Below, piece after piece: positions 55,957 through 64,000 of a DNA stretch of 64,000 bases; the stretch's first letter is position 1; the number at the start of each line of letters is the position of its first letter. The position numbers were made by a program, and so were the translations under genes. Location of the stretch: positions 1,462,206-1,526,205 of the forward strand of contig ML976660.1 in the NCBI GenBank assembly GCA_010015655.1. The letters run 5' to 3'. The stretch is from Bimuria novae-zelandiae CBS 107.79 (lineage: Eukaryota > Ascomycota > Dothideomycetes > Pleosporales > Didymosphaeriaceae). The notes beneath the pieces were generated by a model. The model was not told the DNA's origin, did no database searches, and saw only the letters and a list, made by a program, of their open reading frames with translations.

Positions 55957-57325
55957 TTAGACGCTTGCGAAAGACGAGGCGGAACAGTGTTCAGTCCGCG
56001 CCCGCTTGTCAACGGGTTGCTCGAGCGGCGCGCCACCGCGCTTCGTGCCTGCGCGAGCGGAGCTGGAAGAGCGGGATGCAGGCTTGACGCGGCTCCAAGA
56101 ATCGAAAGAGATTTCTGTGAAAGGTTAGGAACGGCGCGTCTGTTGGCAGGCAATGTACTTACGTCGCTGCACCTTCAGCACAGGCTCTGTGATCTCTTGA
56201 GGGAAAGATGCAGAAGCATCGACACGACGCGTCCGACGGCTGGGAGTTGCAATGGAAAGGTCGATGTCAGTGGTTGCTTCCTCATCGTCGTCCACTTCGC
56301 CGTTCTCTTGCTTCAGACGCTCAATCTCTTCTTTGAAGAGGAGCTTGGGTTGGATGGCAGAGCGTGTGATGCGACGGCTGCCGTTCCTATCTGCCTTGCG
56401 GTGCGCTTCATCGGCAGAAGAGCGAGCCGCATCGGCATCATCTGAGTGGGTAGCAACATCGTCAAAGGGACGGAAGATCTTTTTACCGCGGCTGTGGAAA
56501 GTCAGAGAAATACGGCTGAGGGAGTGGGCTAACTTACTGGATGTAGACCATGCCTTCGTCACGAGCAGCGGCCTCGAACATCACCTTCGTCCTTTCGTCC
56601 ACCTTGCGCGACTTCTTCGGCGCCGCCTTCGCCTTGCCTTTGCCGCGACGTCCGACAAACGGGCTATCTTCTGCGGCTTCGCGCTCCGGGACGCGCTCCT
56701 TTGAGTCGACGTATACGCCAATATTGGACGCAGCCGAGCCCGTCTGTTCATCGAAACTCTCCAGATTTAGCGCGGTCTTCATGCTCTTATGGGCCTTGCG
56801 GGGCGTCGGCGTTGCGTCTTCAACATTGGACGGGCGGTTCGCAAACAAGACGCGTGAAGTGCTGCCCAGGGAGTCTTCGGTGTGCAGGGCGCGCTTCCGG
56901 GGCGTCTTGGCTGGTGTGGGCAGCATGCCGTGCGACGCTAGGGTAGGAAAGAGGTTGCGCGCGGGAGCTATAGTGGGGTTGTCGGAGTCAGAGTCAAGCG
57001 CGGCGGCATCGCGTTGGATGCGACGCGTTGAGCGTGGAGAGCGGGCTTTGGCAGGAGAGACAGGTGATGAGGGAGGGGAAAGAGCGAAGCGCGCTGTACG
57101 GGTGACGGATTTGGGACCAGAGTTGGTCGGGGTGACGTCGCGGATTGTGCGCTTGCGAGGGGGTGAAGCGGATGCCTCCGGGTGAGGGTGAAGGTGAGTG
57201 TTGTGTTGTGCGGCTACGCGACTGGACCGACGCGGTGAGAAGGGCTCGTAGTTGTCGTACTTTGGACCGTGGAGCGGCGCCGGCGGGGTGCGTACGCGGC
57301 GCGGCGGTGAGGGCGTGCGATCCAT
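55957..57325 (-). CDS. Hypothetical phospho-site-rich nuclear-type protein (424 aa, 3 exons)
   Basis: Exons 57325-56538, 56491-56163 and 56114-55957 are joined by 46-nt and 48-nt introns (GTAAGT...CACAG twice, the second with a CCTAAC branch site). The joined length is exactly 425 codons including TAA. The N-terminal half is disordered with many proline-directed sites (MDRTPSPPRRVRTPP, SPARSPRSTRR-like runs, MLPTPAKTPRKRAL), typical of CDK substrates. A compact conserved-looking segment spans the first splice: KVDERTKVMFEAAARDEGMV then YIHRGKKIFRPFDD. A coiled-coil segment (FKEEIERLKQENGEVDDDEE) follows, and a basic C-terminus (ISFDSWSRVKPAS...PVDKRARTEH). I do not recognise the family; a cell-cycle role is only a guess from composition and from divergence with DUO1. 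Confidence 0.82.
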
Positions 57326-57739
57326 GCTATGCTTTCACGCCGGATACTGCTTCTCCGGTGGCAGCTGTTTGTTGGTGGTGGTGGTGGTGGGGGGTGGAAG
57401 GATATAGCAAGAATATCGTATCCAAACCAAAACAAGGTTGAGTTGAGGTCGCTGGGGTGACGCGGTGTTATCAATCGCGGTTGAACGAGTCAATTGGGGT
57501 GTACGATGATAGCGGAGAGGGACCGTGTCAAGCGATATGTGAATGCAGCGTCGGGGACGGGGCGGGAGCGTTGAAGTGGAGCTCCGATGGTTGCATTCGT
57601 GCAGGAAGGAGGTTGGGGAGGGTGGCTGGCACTTGGCGCAGGGACCGTGCCCACAACAAACATGCGAGCCCCGCCTTGAGGCACGTCGGGCAGGTACGCG
57701 AACCCGAGACAATTGAATGCAATACAATACACGTACACA
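57326..57739. promoter_or_regulatory. Divergent promoter region between 424-aa gene and DUO1
   Basis: 414 bp between two outward-facing start codons. Contains a TGG/GGT triplet run (about 57370-57400). No clear TATA box was identified. Confidence 0.55.
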
Positions 57740-58504
57740 ATGGACAATCCCAAGGTAGACGCCCCTAGCCTCTCCGATTCAGACTCGGACGCGCTGTTCG
57801 ACACGCCCGCCGCCCGCAGGAATAAGACCAAACCGCCCAACGAGCCAGATGCCGCGAATAACAACAAGCCGCGGACCAAAGAGTCGCACTACTCGTCTGA
57901 AGAGGCCCGTGAGGCCACCCTGCGAAAAGAGCTGGAAAGCGTCCGCAATGTGAACAAGGTCATCGAGGGCGTGGTGGAGAGCCTGCAGAAGGCGAAGAAC
58001 AACATGGACGTGTGTATCCCCGGAAATTTTGATAGAAGACACGGGCCTGACTTCAAGCAGACGGTGTCAAAAACGGTCAGCAATGCGACGACGCTCCTAC
58101 AAACATGGACCCGCATCCTCTCGCAAACCGAACATAACCAGCGCCTCATCTTGAACTCGCAATGGCAAGGCGCGACCCAGGACCTCGTTGACATACAAGA
58201 AGAGGAAGTGCAGCGGCAACAGGCAGCGGAGCGTCGGGCGGTAGAAGAGCAGGCACGACGGGAAGCGGCCGCTCGGAAGGCTGAGGAAGACCGTAGACGG
58301 GCGGAAGCAACAACGAAGCCTGGTGCGCGGGGGAGAGGACGGGGCGGTGTTGGGTCGCGAGGCGCATCAGCATCAAGTACAAGCTACGTTGGCGTAGGCG
58401 GCCAGACAGGAAGAGGTGGACTCAACCGCAGCGGCTCGACGAGCAACCGAGCAGGGAGCGGCATTGGGCGTGGCTTGCGGGGAAGGGGTAGGGGATTAGG
58501 CTAA
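57740..58504 (+). CDS. DUO1: DASH complex subunit Duo1
   Basis: The DASH/Dam1 complex forms rings around microtubules at fungal kinetochores; Duo1 is one of ten subunits. The core Duo1 motif is clear: LRKELESVRNVNKVIEGVVE, SLQKAKNNMD, then NATTLLQTWTRILSQTEHNQ. A 51-nt intron at 58010-58060 (GTGTGT...GCCTGAC...CAG) contains no stop and is a multiple of three, so the unspliced frame reads through. Removing it restores the continuous helix (NNMD joined to TVSKTV) and gives 237 aa. The ATG at 57740 (MDNPKVDAPSLSDSDSDALF) is preferred over an in-frame ATG nine codons upstream because related proteins start with this acidic LFDTP-type segment. The C-terminus is a coiled coil followed by an RGG-rich tail, which is unusual in length. 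Confidence 0.9.
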   Translation: MDNPKVDAPSLSDSDSDALFDTPAARRNKTKPPNEPDAANNNKPRTKESHYSSEEAREATLRKELESVRNVNKVIEGVVESLQKAKNNMDVCIPGNFDRRHGPDFKQTVSKTVSNATTLLQTWTRILSQTEHNQRLILNSQWQGATQDLVDIQEEEVQRQQAAERRAVEEQARREAAARKAEEDRRRAEATTKPGARGRGRGGVGSRGASASSTSYVGVGGQTGRGGLNRSGSTSNRAGSGIGRGLRGRGRGLG

Positions 58505-59427
58505 GAAGAGACGTGGGCGTTGAAAGAGCAAGTCAATAAAGACATCCCAAGCGAACCGTTTATACGCGTCGCACAAGGAACACCTCATGCCAGCGCGGCC
58601 GTGCTGCGCTCCATCTTCAGCAATGCAGCTGCGACACAAGCCACGTCTACTTGCTCGTAGTCGGCACGACACCCTCACGAATAGCCATGTAGATATTGGA
58701 GCAAATACGACACAAGGGCTAGCCAAAATCAGTAACTGCGAGAAGTTCTCAATGAACGACCACGGCAAGAGCAATCTGTGCGTTGCATTCGACATAAAAA
58801 GTGGTGTTCAGCTCCTCGTTTTGTAAGATGAAAAAAATCAATGATAGCATTCTTGAACGTACTTTTCGAGCTGGACCGAAACTGGGACAACTTTGAGTAG
58901 AGCAAATACGGCCACGCTGTGTGGGTTTCGGCGCTGATGTAGTTGTGACCTTGATGCCTTGCCATCGCGATCCTGATCGAAAGTGTCTCAGCGCGTTCGA
59001 TATGGTCGTTCGACAAATAGGTGTACATCCGTAACTGCGCATTTTTGAGGACCAGTGCCACAAGAGACCGAAGAGCAAATGGGCAGAAACTTGTTTCCAA
59101 TGTTCAAACCTCGTTCTTTTCACGGCGGCGACTTCCGCCCGGCATGCGGGTCGAGTTCCTGTTTGGGAAAGCTCCCAACCCCACCACAAGCTCTCCCCCG
59201 CTATTTTGCACACCGAGCCGCGTCCCGCTCAGGGCATGTGCTGAGCATATATTAAGCTTGGATCAATGCTTGCTCGGTCTCCTGTTTCTGGTTTCCTCTC
59301 TTTCGCTTGTAGCGAGCAATCGAATAGATAAACTGGCAGTGGTGAAGCGTACACACCACTCTTTCCCAGCAACGGTTCGATTCCAACTAGTGCGTAGATA
59401 GCATTGCAATTACAGTCTGATTCTATC
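58505..59427. other. Intergenic, GAL1 promoter at right end
   Basis: No convincing gene; overlapping short frames (58749-59213 minus, 59021-59401 plus) conflict and have no domain. A TATATTAA near 59247 lies about 180 bp before the GAL1 ATG and is a candidate TATA element. Confidence 0.5.
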
Positions 59428-61081
59428 ATGGAGGTTCCGACTGCTACGTCGCTGCGCGACATCTACCCAGAGGATGCGGTCCCCGTACAGGCAAAGCGAT
59501 GGGAGAGGATACTGGCCAAGTTCAAGGAGACTTACGGCAAGCCGGCGGAATTCGTAGCCAGGAGTCCGGGTCGCGTCAACATCATTGGAGAGGTAGTCTC
59601 GCCGTTCAATTGCATCTGTAGAGCTAATGACCCTTAGCACATCGACTATTCTCTATACGAAGTACTGCCCATGGCCATTACCGCCGACTTTGTCATGGCT
59701 GTAGCTGTGCGACCCTCCGACGAAAAACCACGAGTGCGCATCGCAAACGTCCAGTCTGAGAAGTTCCCTTCGCGTGAGTTCGATATACCGACCGAAGGCG
59801 ACATTCCCATAGACGCTTCGGAGCATGAGTGGACAAACTACTTCAAGTCGGGTCTCAGAGGCGTCTCGGAGTTGCTTTCAAATAAACAGGGCAAGAATTT
59901 CGTCTCGCTTGGCATGGACGTCATGTGTGATGGGACAGTTCCTAGCGGTGGTGGTCTGTCGAGCTCAGCATCGTTCACATGCACGAGCGCACTGGCTGTC
60001 TTGACCGCCAACGGAGAAACAAAAGTGGACAAGAAGGAGCTTTGTGAACTGGCAATCGTCTCGGAGAGGGCAGTGGGCGTAAACTCCGGCGGGTGAGTAC
60101 AATCAGGCTTTCCTGAATCGCTTCACTGACATTCTCGACAGCATGGACCAAGCAGCATCTGTATTCTCTCTTCGTGGATCCGCCCTCTACGTCACATTCA
60201 AACCCACTCTCGACTACACGACCATCGAATTCCCTTCCACAGATCCCGAAATGACATTCGTCACAGCTCAGAGTTTTGTGGCCGCCGACAAGCACGTCAC
60301 CGCACCAGTATGCTATAATCTGCGCGTCGTGGAATGCACATTAGCCGCAGTATTCCTATCAAAGGTCTTCGGACTCAAGAACGAACTCCCCAAGGATTCA
60401 TCACCGCTCGGTGTCAGCTTGCGCGGCTTCCACGATACCTACTTTGAAGAAAAGCAGGGCGTTGCAGATAACTCCAAAAGCTCTGTTACTGAATTTGAAG
60501 ACCAACTAACCAAGCTTATCCAACTAGCAGGGGATTATTTACCACAAGAGGAGGGCTACTTACGGAGTGACATCTGTGCCCTACTTGGTGTCTCCGAGGA
60601 CGAGCTTGACCAGCGCTACATGTCAAAGTTCCCTGTACGCGCGGAAAGATTTATGTTGCGACAGCGCACCCTCCACGTGTTCACCGAAGCCCTCCGCGTC
60701 ATCAAGTTCCGCCACCTACTTTCCTCTCCACCCTCAGACGGCAAGGAACTCATCAAGTCTCTCGGAGACTTGATGAACGAGACACAGACCTCTTGCCGCG
60801 ATATCTACGACTGCAGCTGTCCCGAGCTCGACGAGCTATGCGATCTTGCCCTCAGTGCTGGCGCCGCTGGCAGCAGATTAACCGGCGCTGGGTGGGGAGG
60901 ATGCAGCGTGCATCTCGTTCCTAAAGACAAGGTCGATGCCGTCAAGCAAGCGTGGGAGGAGAAGTACTACAAGAAGAAGTTCCCGGGTATCACGAAGGAG
61001 AAGCTTGAAGAGGCCGTGGTAGTAAGCAAACCCGGAAGTGGTAGCATAGTGCTGAAGATTGTCGGAGGCAGCATTGTTTAA
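59428..61081 (+). CDS. GAL1: Galactokinase
   Basis: Phosphorylates galactose to galactose-1-phosphate, the first committed step of the Leloir pathway, in the cytosol. Exons 59428-59592, 59638-60092 and 60142-61081 (introns of 45 nt and 49 nt with GT...AG ends) join in frame to 519 aa, close to yeast Gal1 (528). All three GHMP-kinase signatures are present: the galactokinase signature spanning the first splice (SPGRVNIIGEHIDYS, about 48-62), the phosphate-binding loop PSGGGLSSSASF (about 156-167), and TGAGWGGC (about 453-460). The second intron interrupts NSGGMDQAAS, the segment with the catalytic Asp. The ATG at 59428 is the first in frame with a conserved-looking N-terminus. No other GAL gene is adjacent. 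In some yeasts a paralogue acts as the Gal3 sensor; that cannot be judged here. Confidence 0.96.
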
Positions 61082-61415
61082 GCAGTACATTGTCATATTC
61101 CGGAAAACAGCAGACAGGAATAGAAGCGTGGGACCTAGAGATACAACTTCTTTGTGGAGGAGTACAGGTACACAATGCATCAAAGGGGTGGTACCTCTGG
61201 ATCTACACAACCTCTTTGTTTATCTCAGGTATCATTGTTAACAAGTAGGAATAAAAGCTGCGTCCACTGCCTACTCCATAGACAACCAAAGTTCGCACAC
61301 CAAGCTCCAACACCGCTCCAACACCACTCCAACACCACTCCAATCACTCCGATACAACCACCGACTTTCCCCCTTATTATCAATCTGTCAGGCACAGATT
61401 TCCTCTCTAATCAAA

Positions 61416-62555
61416 ATGGTCGGTCAAATCTCTAGGTCCATCTCTTTCTACCTTGAAGCCCCCTTCCCCACTGACTGCCGCGCGCTGGACGCCCTGGCAA
61501 CCCGCCTCCACGGCATCCGCACCTTCCTCTTGCGCCAATTCAAGCCCGAAGCTACCGCAATGATATATGCCCGATGGGCCGTATTCAAGACGCAAAATGC
61601 GCTCGAGGCCGCGGCGCAAGCCCTAAAAGACGCTGGGACGCAGCCGGACATCGAGGCGCTGGGCCAGAAGGTGCAGGATGCGTTTCAAAATACGTGTGAG
61701 GCGCTTAGTCCGCCGGAGCTTGGTGCTGAGGTGAAGGCCGCGTGGAAGCTCAGGAAGCTGATCCAGATGCAACGGCAAGGTGTGATATGTGAGGCGCTTA
61801 GTCCAACGAAGCGGGTCAGTGCTATTCATCCGTCGCTGATTGCTGAGGCGGCTGCTGCGCGGGGGCAAATCCAACCCGAGGAGCAAGATGTGTTGAGTCC
61901 GGCGCTATCTTCTTCTGCTACGCTCGTTTCTTCGCTTTCGTCGCCTATTGGGACACTCGTAGCTTCTGCACCCCAGAAGTCCGGGGATACTAGTCCCGTG
62001 CTCAGGCTAGGCGTCTCCATCCCTCTCTTCGCGTCTCCAGATTCCTATTTTGCACCGGGCACGCTCTCGCTTTTCCCGTCTGAGGCCGGTTCACTCACCT
62101 CATTCATGGATTGGGTGTCCGCTATCCCGTATACGCAGTTGCCCCTTCCTCCTATCCCTGCCCCTGCCACATTTCCCACCGACCTGGTCTCCCCTGCCCC
62201 CACTTTCACCCCCTTTGTTACGAACCCTTACCCTGCGCCTCCGCATGCCCCGCGCTTAGTGCAGGATGTATTCACCATCCCCACAGACTTCCCGCAAGAG
62301 AACACTGAGCAGGGTAGTGGGGATGAGTCTGTGTTCTTCCTGCCGAAGGAACTGCGGGATTTTGCGGGCGTGGATGAGAAGGGTAGATGGGTGGAGGAGG
62401 GAGGGGTAGGAGTGGGGAGAGGACGACTGTGGGATTTGTGGTGGGGGTTGTTTGGGGGTGGGGTTGGAGGGGCTTGGTATGGTATCAGGGGCTGGTTCCC
62501 CTGGGAGTGGGTGGGGTGGGGGAGCTGGCCTCCCTTTGGTGGATTGTGTAGATGA
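61416..62555 (+). CDS. Hypothetical protein (379 aa) with Trp/Gly-rich C-terminus
   Basis: Single open frame from a good start context (aaaATGG). The N-terminal 120 residues are helical and globular-looking (FYLEAPFPTDCRALDALATR, HGIRTFLLRQFKPEATAMIY). The middle is a long Ser/Pro/Ala-rich segment. The last 60 residues are glycine- and tryptophan-rich (LWDLWWGLFGGGVGGAWYGI then GWFPWEWVGWG), possibly membrane-interacting. I do not recognise the family. Intergenic space to GAL1 is 334 bp, same orientation. The phospho-rich middle suggests a regulatory or scaffold role but nothing more specific can be said. Confidence 0.72.
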   Translation: MVGQISRSISFYLEAPFPTDCRALDALATRLHGIRTFLLRQFKPEATAMIYARWAVFKTQNALEAAAQALKDAGTQPDIEALGQKVQDAFQNTCEALSPPELGAEVKAAWKLRKLIQMQRQGVICEALSPTKRVSAIHPSLIAEAAAARGQIQPEEQDVLSPALSSSATLVSSLSSPIGTLVASAPQKSGDTSPVLRLGVSIPLFASPDSYFAPGTLSLFPSEAGSLTSFMDWVSAIPYTQLPLPPIPAPATFPTDLVSPAPTFTPFVTNPYPAPPHAPRLVQDVFTIPTDFPQENTEQGSGDESVFFLPKELRDFAGVDEKGRWVEEGGVGVGRGRLWDLWWGLFGGGVGGAWYGIRGWFPWEWVGWGSWPPFGGLCR

Positions 62556-63619
62556 ATGGTTGGCTGAAGGAGCTGGACTTCCGAGGTTGAGGAAGAGGTA
62601 AGATTTGTATTTGCGCGCAGGACGCGGTAATATAATATTTTTGAACTATAGTGTATTCGTTGTAAGTGTTGTTGTAAGTGCAAGAAGGCGAAGATGCGGT
62701 GTTGGTGTGAGGTACATTGTTGAACTTGCGCGCTGGACGTGGCGATATGATACATTGAATCCTGGTGCCTTTGTCAGGGTATACAGTAGTTATGATTTAT
62801 AATTCAGTGTTAGTGGACTCGAGCGGTAAGTATATCGTTGTAACGTCACTTACAACGTCGCGAAGCACACGGTGTAGCGAATCCAATCAGAGGTACTTTT
62901 GATCGCACTTAAAATGCAGCTCCCAGTAGACTGAGTACCTTCAATGTAAGGTGAGAATACTATACTTTGCCTTCTCAAGAACACATCCTACCCTTTTAGT
63001 ATAAAAATTACCATCGTATGTGACCCTCTTGGCAAGTCAAAAGTTGGTGATGCCGTAGCAGAAAATCATCATCATAAGCGAGTGGACTCGTAGTCTGGCT
63101 CTTTTGGCTTCTTGTACATGATTGATAGGATCAGTCACTAGTATATAATCTCCAGAAGGTAATCACTTGCTCTAATTGGCTTTGCAGCTACTGCAGCATG
63201 CGGAACTTGCGACATTGCCACCCTAATCGGTACCTTAATCGTAAGCGAGCCAAGGACATGGCCTACGCGCAGATAAAAACGCAGTAATATATCTTCTGTA
63301 ATTTCTAAAACGGATTTATAAGTGTCATCCAAGGCCCTAGCGGCTGTGCATCGGAATAACCTGCGTAGCGGAACGGACGTCTTCTTTAACCTTACCACCT
63401 TAGATTTGGCAAAGCGATCTTAGAGGGACACATCTACCATTCGCACTTATAGGACAAAGGCTCGACTAGATATCTACCACCTATAAGTTTATGGGCAGAG
63501 CGCCGGTTTGGATTAAAAATCTAAGCGTTTCTTTGTGCGGAGTGGTAATGTCTAGAATACTCTAGAGCTACATTTAGTAACATACATAGTTGCAGCTCCC
63601 CGAAAGAATAACAAGAACC
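62556..63619. other. Intergenic with small repeats, no gene called
   Basis: A roughly 30-bp diverged direct repeat (GCGCAGGACGCGGTAATAT near 62616 and GCGCTGGACGTGGCGATAT near 62729) and an 8-bp inverted repeat CGTTGTAA/TTACAACG (62836-62857) are visible. A minus-strand frame at 63138-63398 (86 codons, no known domain) might be a terminal exon; unsupported. Confidence 0.45.
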
Positions 63620-64000
63620 CTACAACGCATGCAGGTTGAGAAGCGTTGTACTACCTGAAGAATGCCCTAAGCAGACTGCTACGTCTTTATAGACTGCAGA
63701 GCAGGTCGGCCGATATTCAGGAGGAAGCCAGAGTAGCCGCTGCTGATTTACAGAGATCCACTGGTTTTCTATGAAGAAATGCGACGCTTCTGACACTGAA
63801 ACTAAAGACGATGGTGTAGTAGGAGGAGAAGGAAGAGGGATATTACCTCGATCCGTCTGAATACATTGCCCGTCTGGCGAGAAGGCTACCGCCCTAACCA
63901 AGTCAGAGTGGCCCTCGAGCGTGCTGCGGTGCGCTCCCGTCTCTGCCTCCCACAGCCGCACTGTCTTGTCGTCAGAGGCAGACGCGACCAGCTTTCCATC
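63620..64000 (-). CDS. C-terminus of a WD40-repeat NACHT-type (NLR-like) protein
   Basis: The frame enters from the right edge (126 codons visible) and ends at 63620. It shows the end of one WD40 blade (DGKLVASASDDKTVRLWEAE), then TGAHRSTLEGHSDLVRAVAF and SPDGQ of the next. The tail, QTDRGNIPLPSP...HFFIENQWISVNQQRLLWLP, PEYRPTCSAV, is characteristic of fungal NACHT-WD40 proteins. These are STAND NTPases that oligomerise on sensing a ligand through hypervariable repeats and take part in heterokaryon incompatibility and probably immunity. The N-terminal effector and NACHT domains are outside the window, so the NACHT call is inference from the tail. No frame break is seen. Confidence 0.85.
   Translation of the reverse strand, partial: DGKLVASASDDKTVRLWEAETGAHRSTLEGHSDLVRAVAFSPDGQCIQTDRGNIPLPSPPTTPSSLVSVSEASHFFIENQWISVNQQRLLWLPPEYRPTCSAVYKDVAVCLGHSSGSTTLLNLHAL

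Noticed and set aside
58749..59401. Frames of 123-154 codons upstream of GAL1
   Set aside because: Conflicting strands, no domain, no splice support; more likely promoter DNA.
1..64000. tRNA, rRNA and secondary-metabolite cluster genes
   Set aside because: No cloverleaf-like sequence or ribosomal motif was recognised by eye, and no polyketide or peptide synthetase domain is present; a covariance-model scan would be decisive for tRNAs.

Overview
The window looks like a chromosome segment of a filamentous ascomycete, most likely a Dothideomycete/Pleosporales-type fungus. Three things point there. Genes are compact with introns of 45-63 nt and GT...AG ends. The proteins have clear fungal orthologues (DASH subunit Duo1, Mcm10, RNase H2 subunit B, galactokinase, a NACHT-WD40-type C-terminus). 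Long AT-rich, TpA-rich tracts hold transposons wrecked by C-to-T / G-to-A changes, the signature of repeat-induced point mutation (RIP). The species assignment is inference.

Layout. 1-3343: an undamaged Copia pol reading frame running in from the left edge, its probable 3' LTR, then a small unknown ORF. About 3600-27970: a stack of RIP-damaged transposons. A minus-strand hAT relic is split by a complete minus-strand Gypsy/chromovirus (4924-12109, TSD GTTTT). Next come a truncated minus-strand Gypsy (12801-17248), a plus-strand Gypsy/chromovirus (17249-24345) with a clean solo LTR inside it, a Fot1/pogo-type DNA transposon (24374-26221, TA TSD), and a plus-strand hAT relic carrying another clean solo LTR. 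27811-31150: normal-composition DNA with one plausible small gene. 31151-34560: another RIP-damaged block bounded by a 10-bp inverted repeat, with a nested solo LTR. 34565-44098: gene-rich, with a spliced small cysteine-containing protein, RNH202 and MCM10 as a divergent pair, and a tubulin-tyrosine-ligase-like gene. 44099-47294 and 51168-55182: two Russian-doll DNA transposons, each a TA-flanked element containing a second TA-flanked pogo-type element of about 2.12 kb. Between them lie a decayed gene with an LPRELRD motif and an LRR-type gene. 55957-64000: gene-rich, with a spliced 424-aa phospho-site-rich protein divergent from DUO1, then GAL1, a 379-aa unknown, and the C-terminus of a WD40 (NLR-like) protein running off the right edge.

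Functionally the single-copy genes are housekeeping: replication and genome maintenance (Mcm10, RNase H2B), kinetochore-microtubule attachment (Duo1), sugar metabolism (Gal1) and a possible peptide-tubulin ligase. They form no pathway cluster. The most informative content is the transposon stratigraphy. Insertions can be ordered in time by nesting, by target-site duplications, and by how far each layer is RIP-mutated. The terminal repeats of four DNA transposons share a design in which a subterminal motif is duplicated in tandem at a 17-18 bp period.
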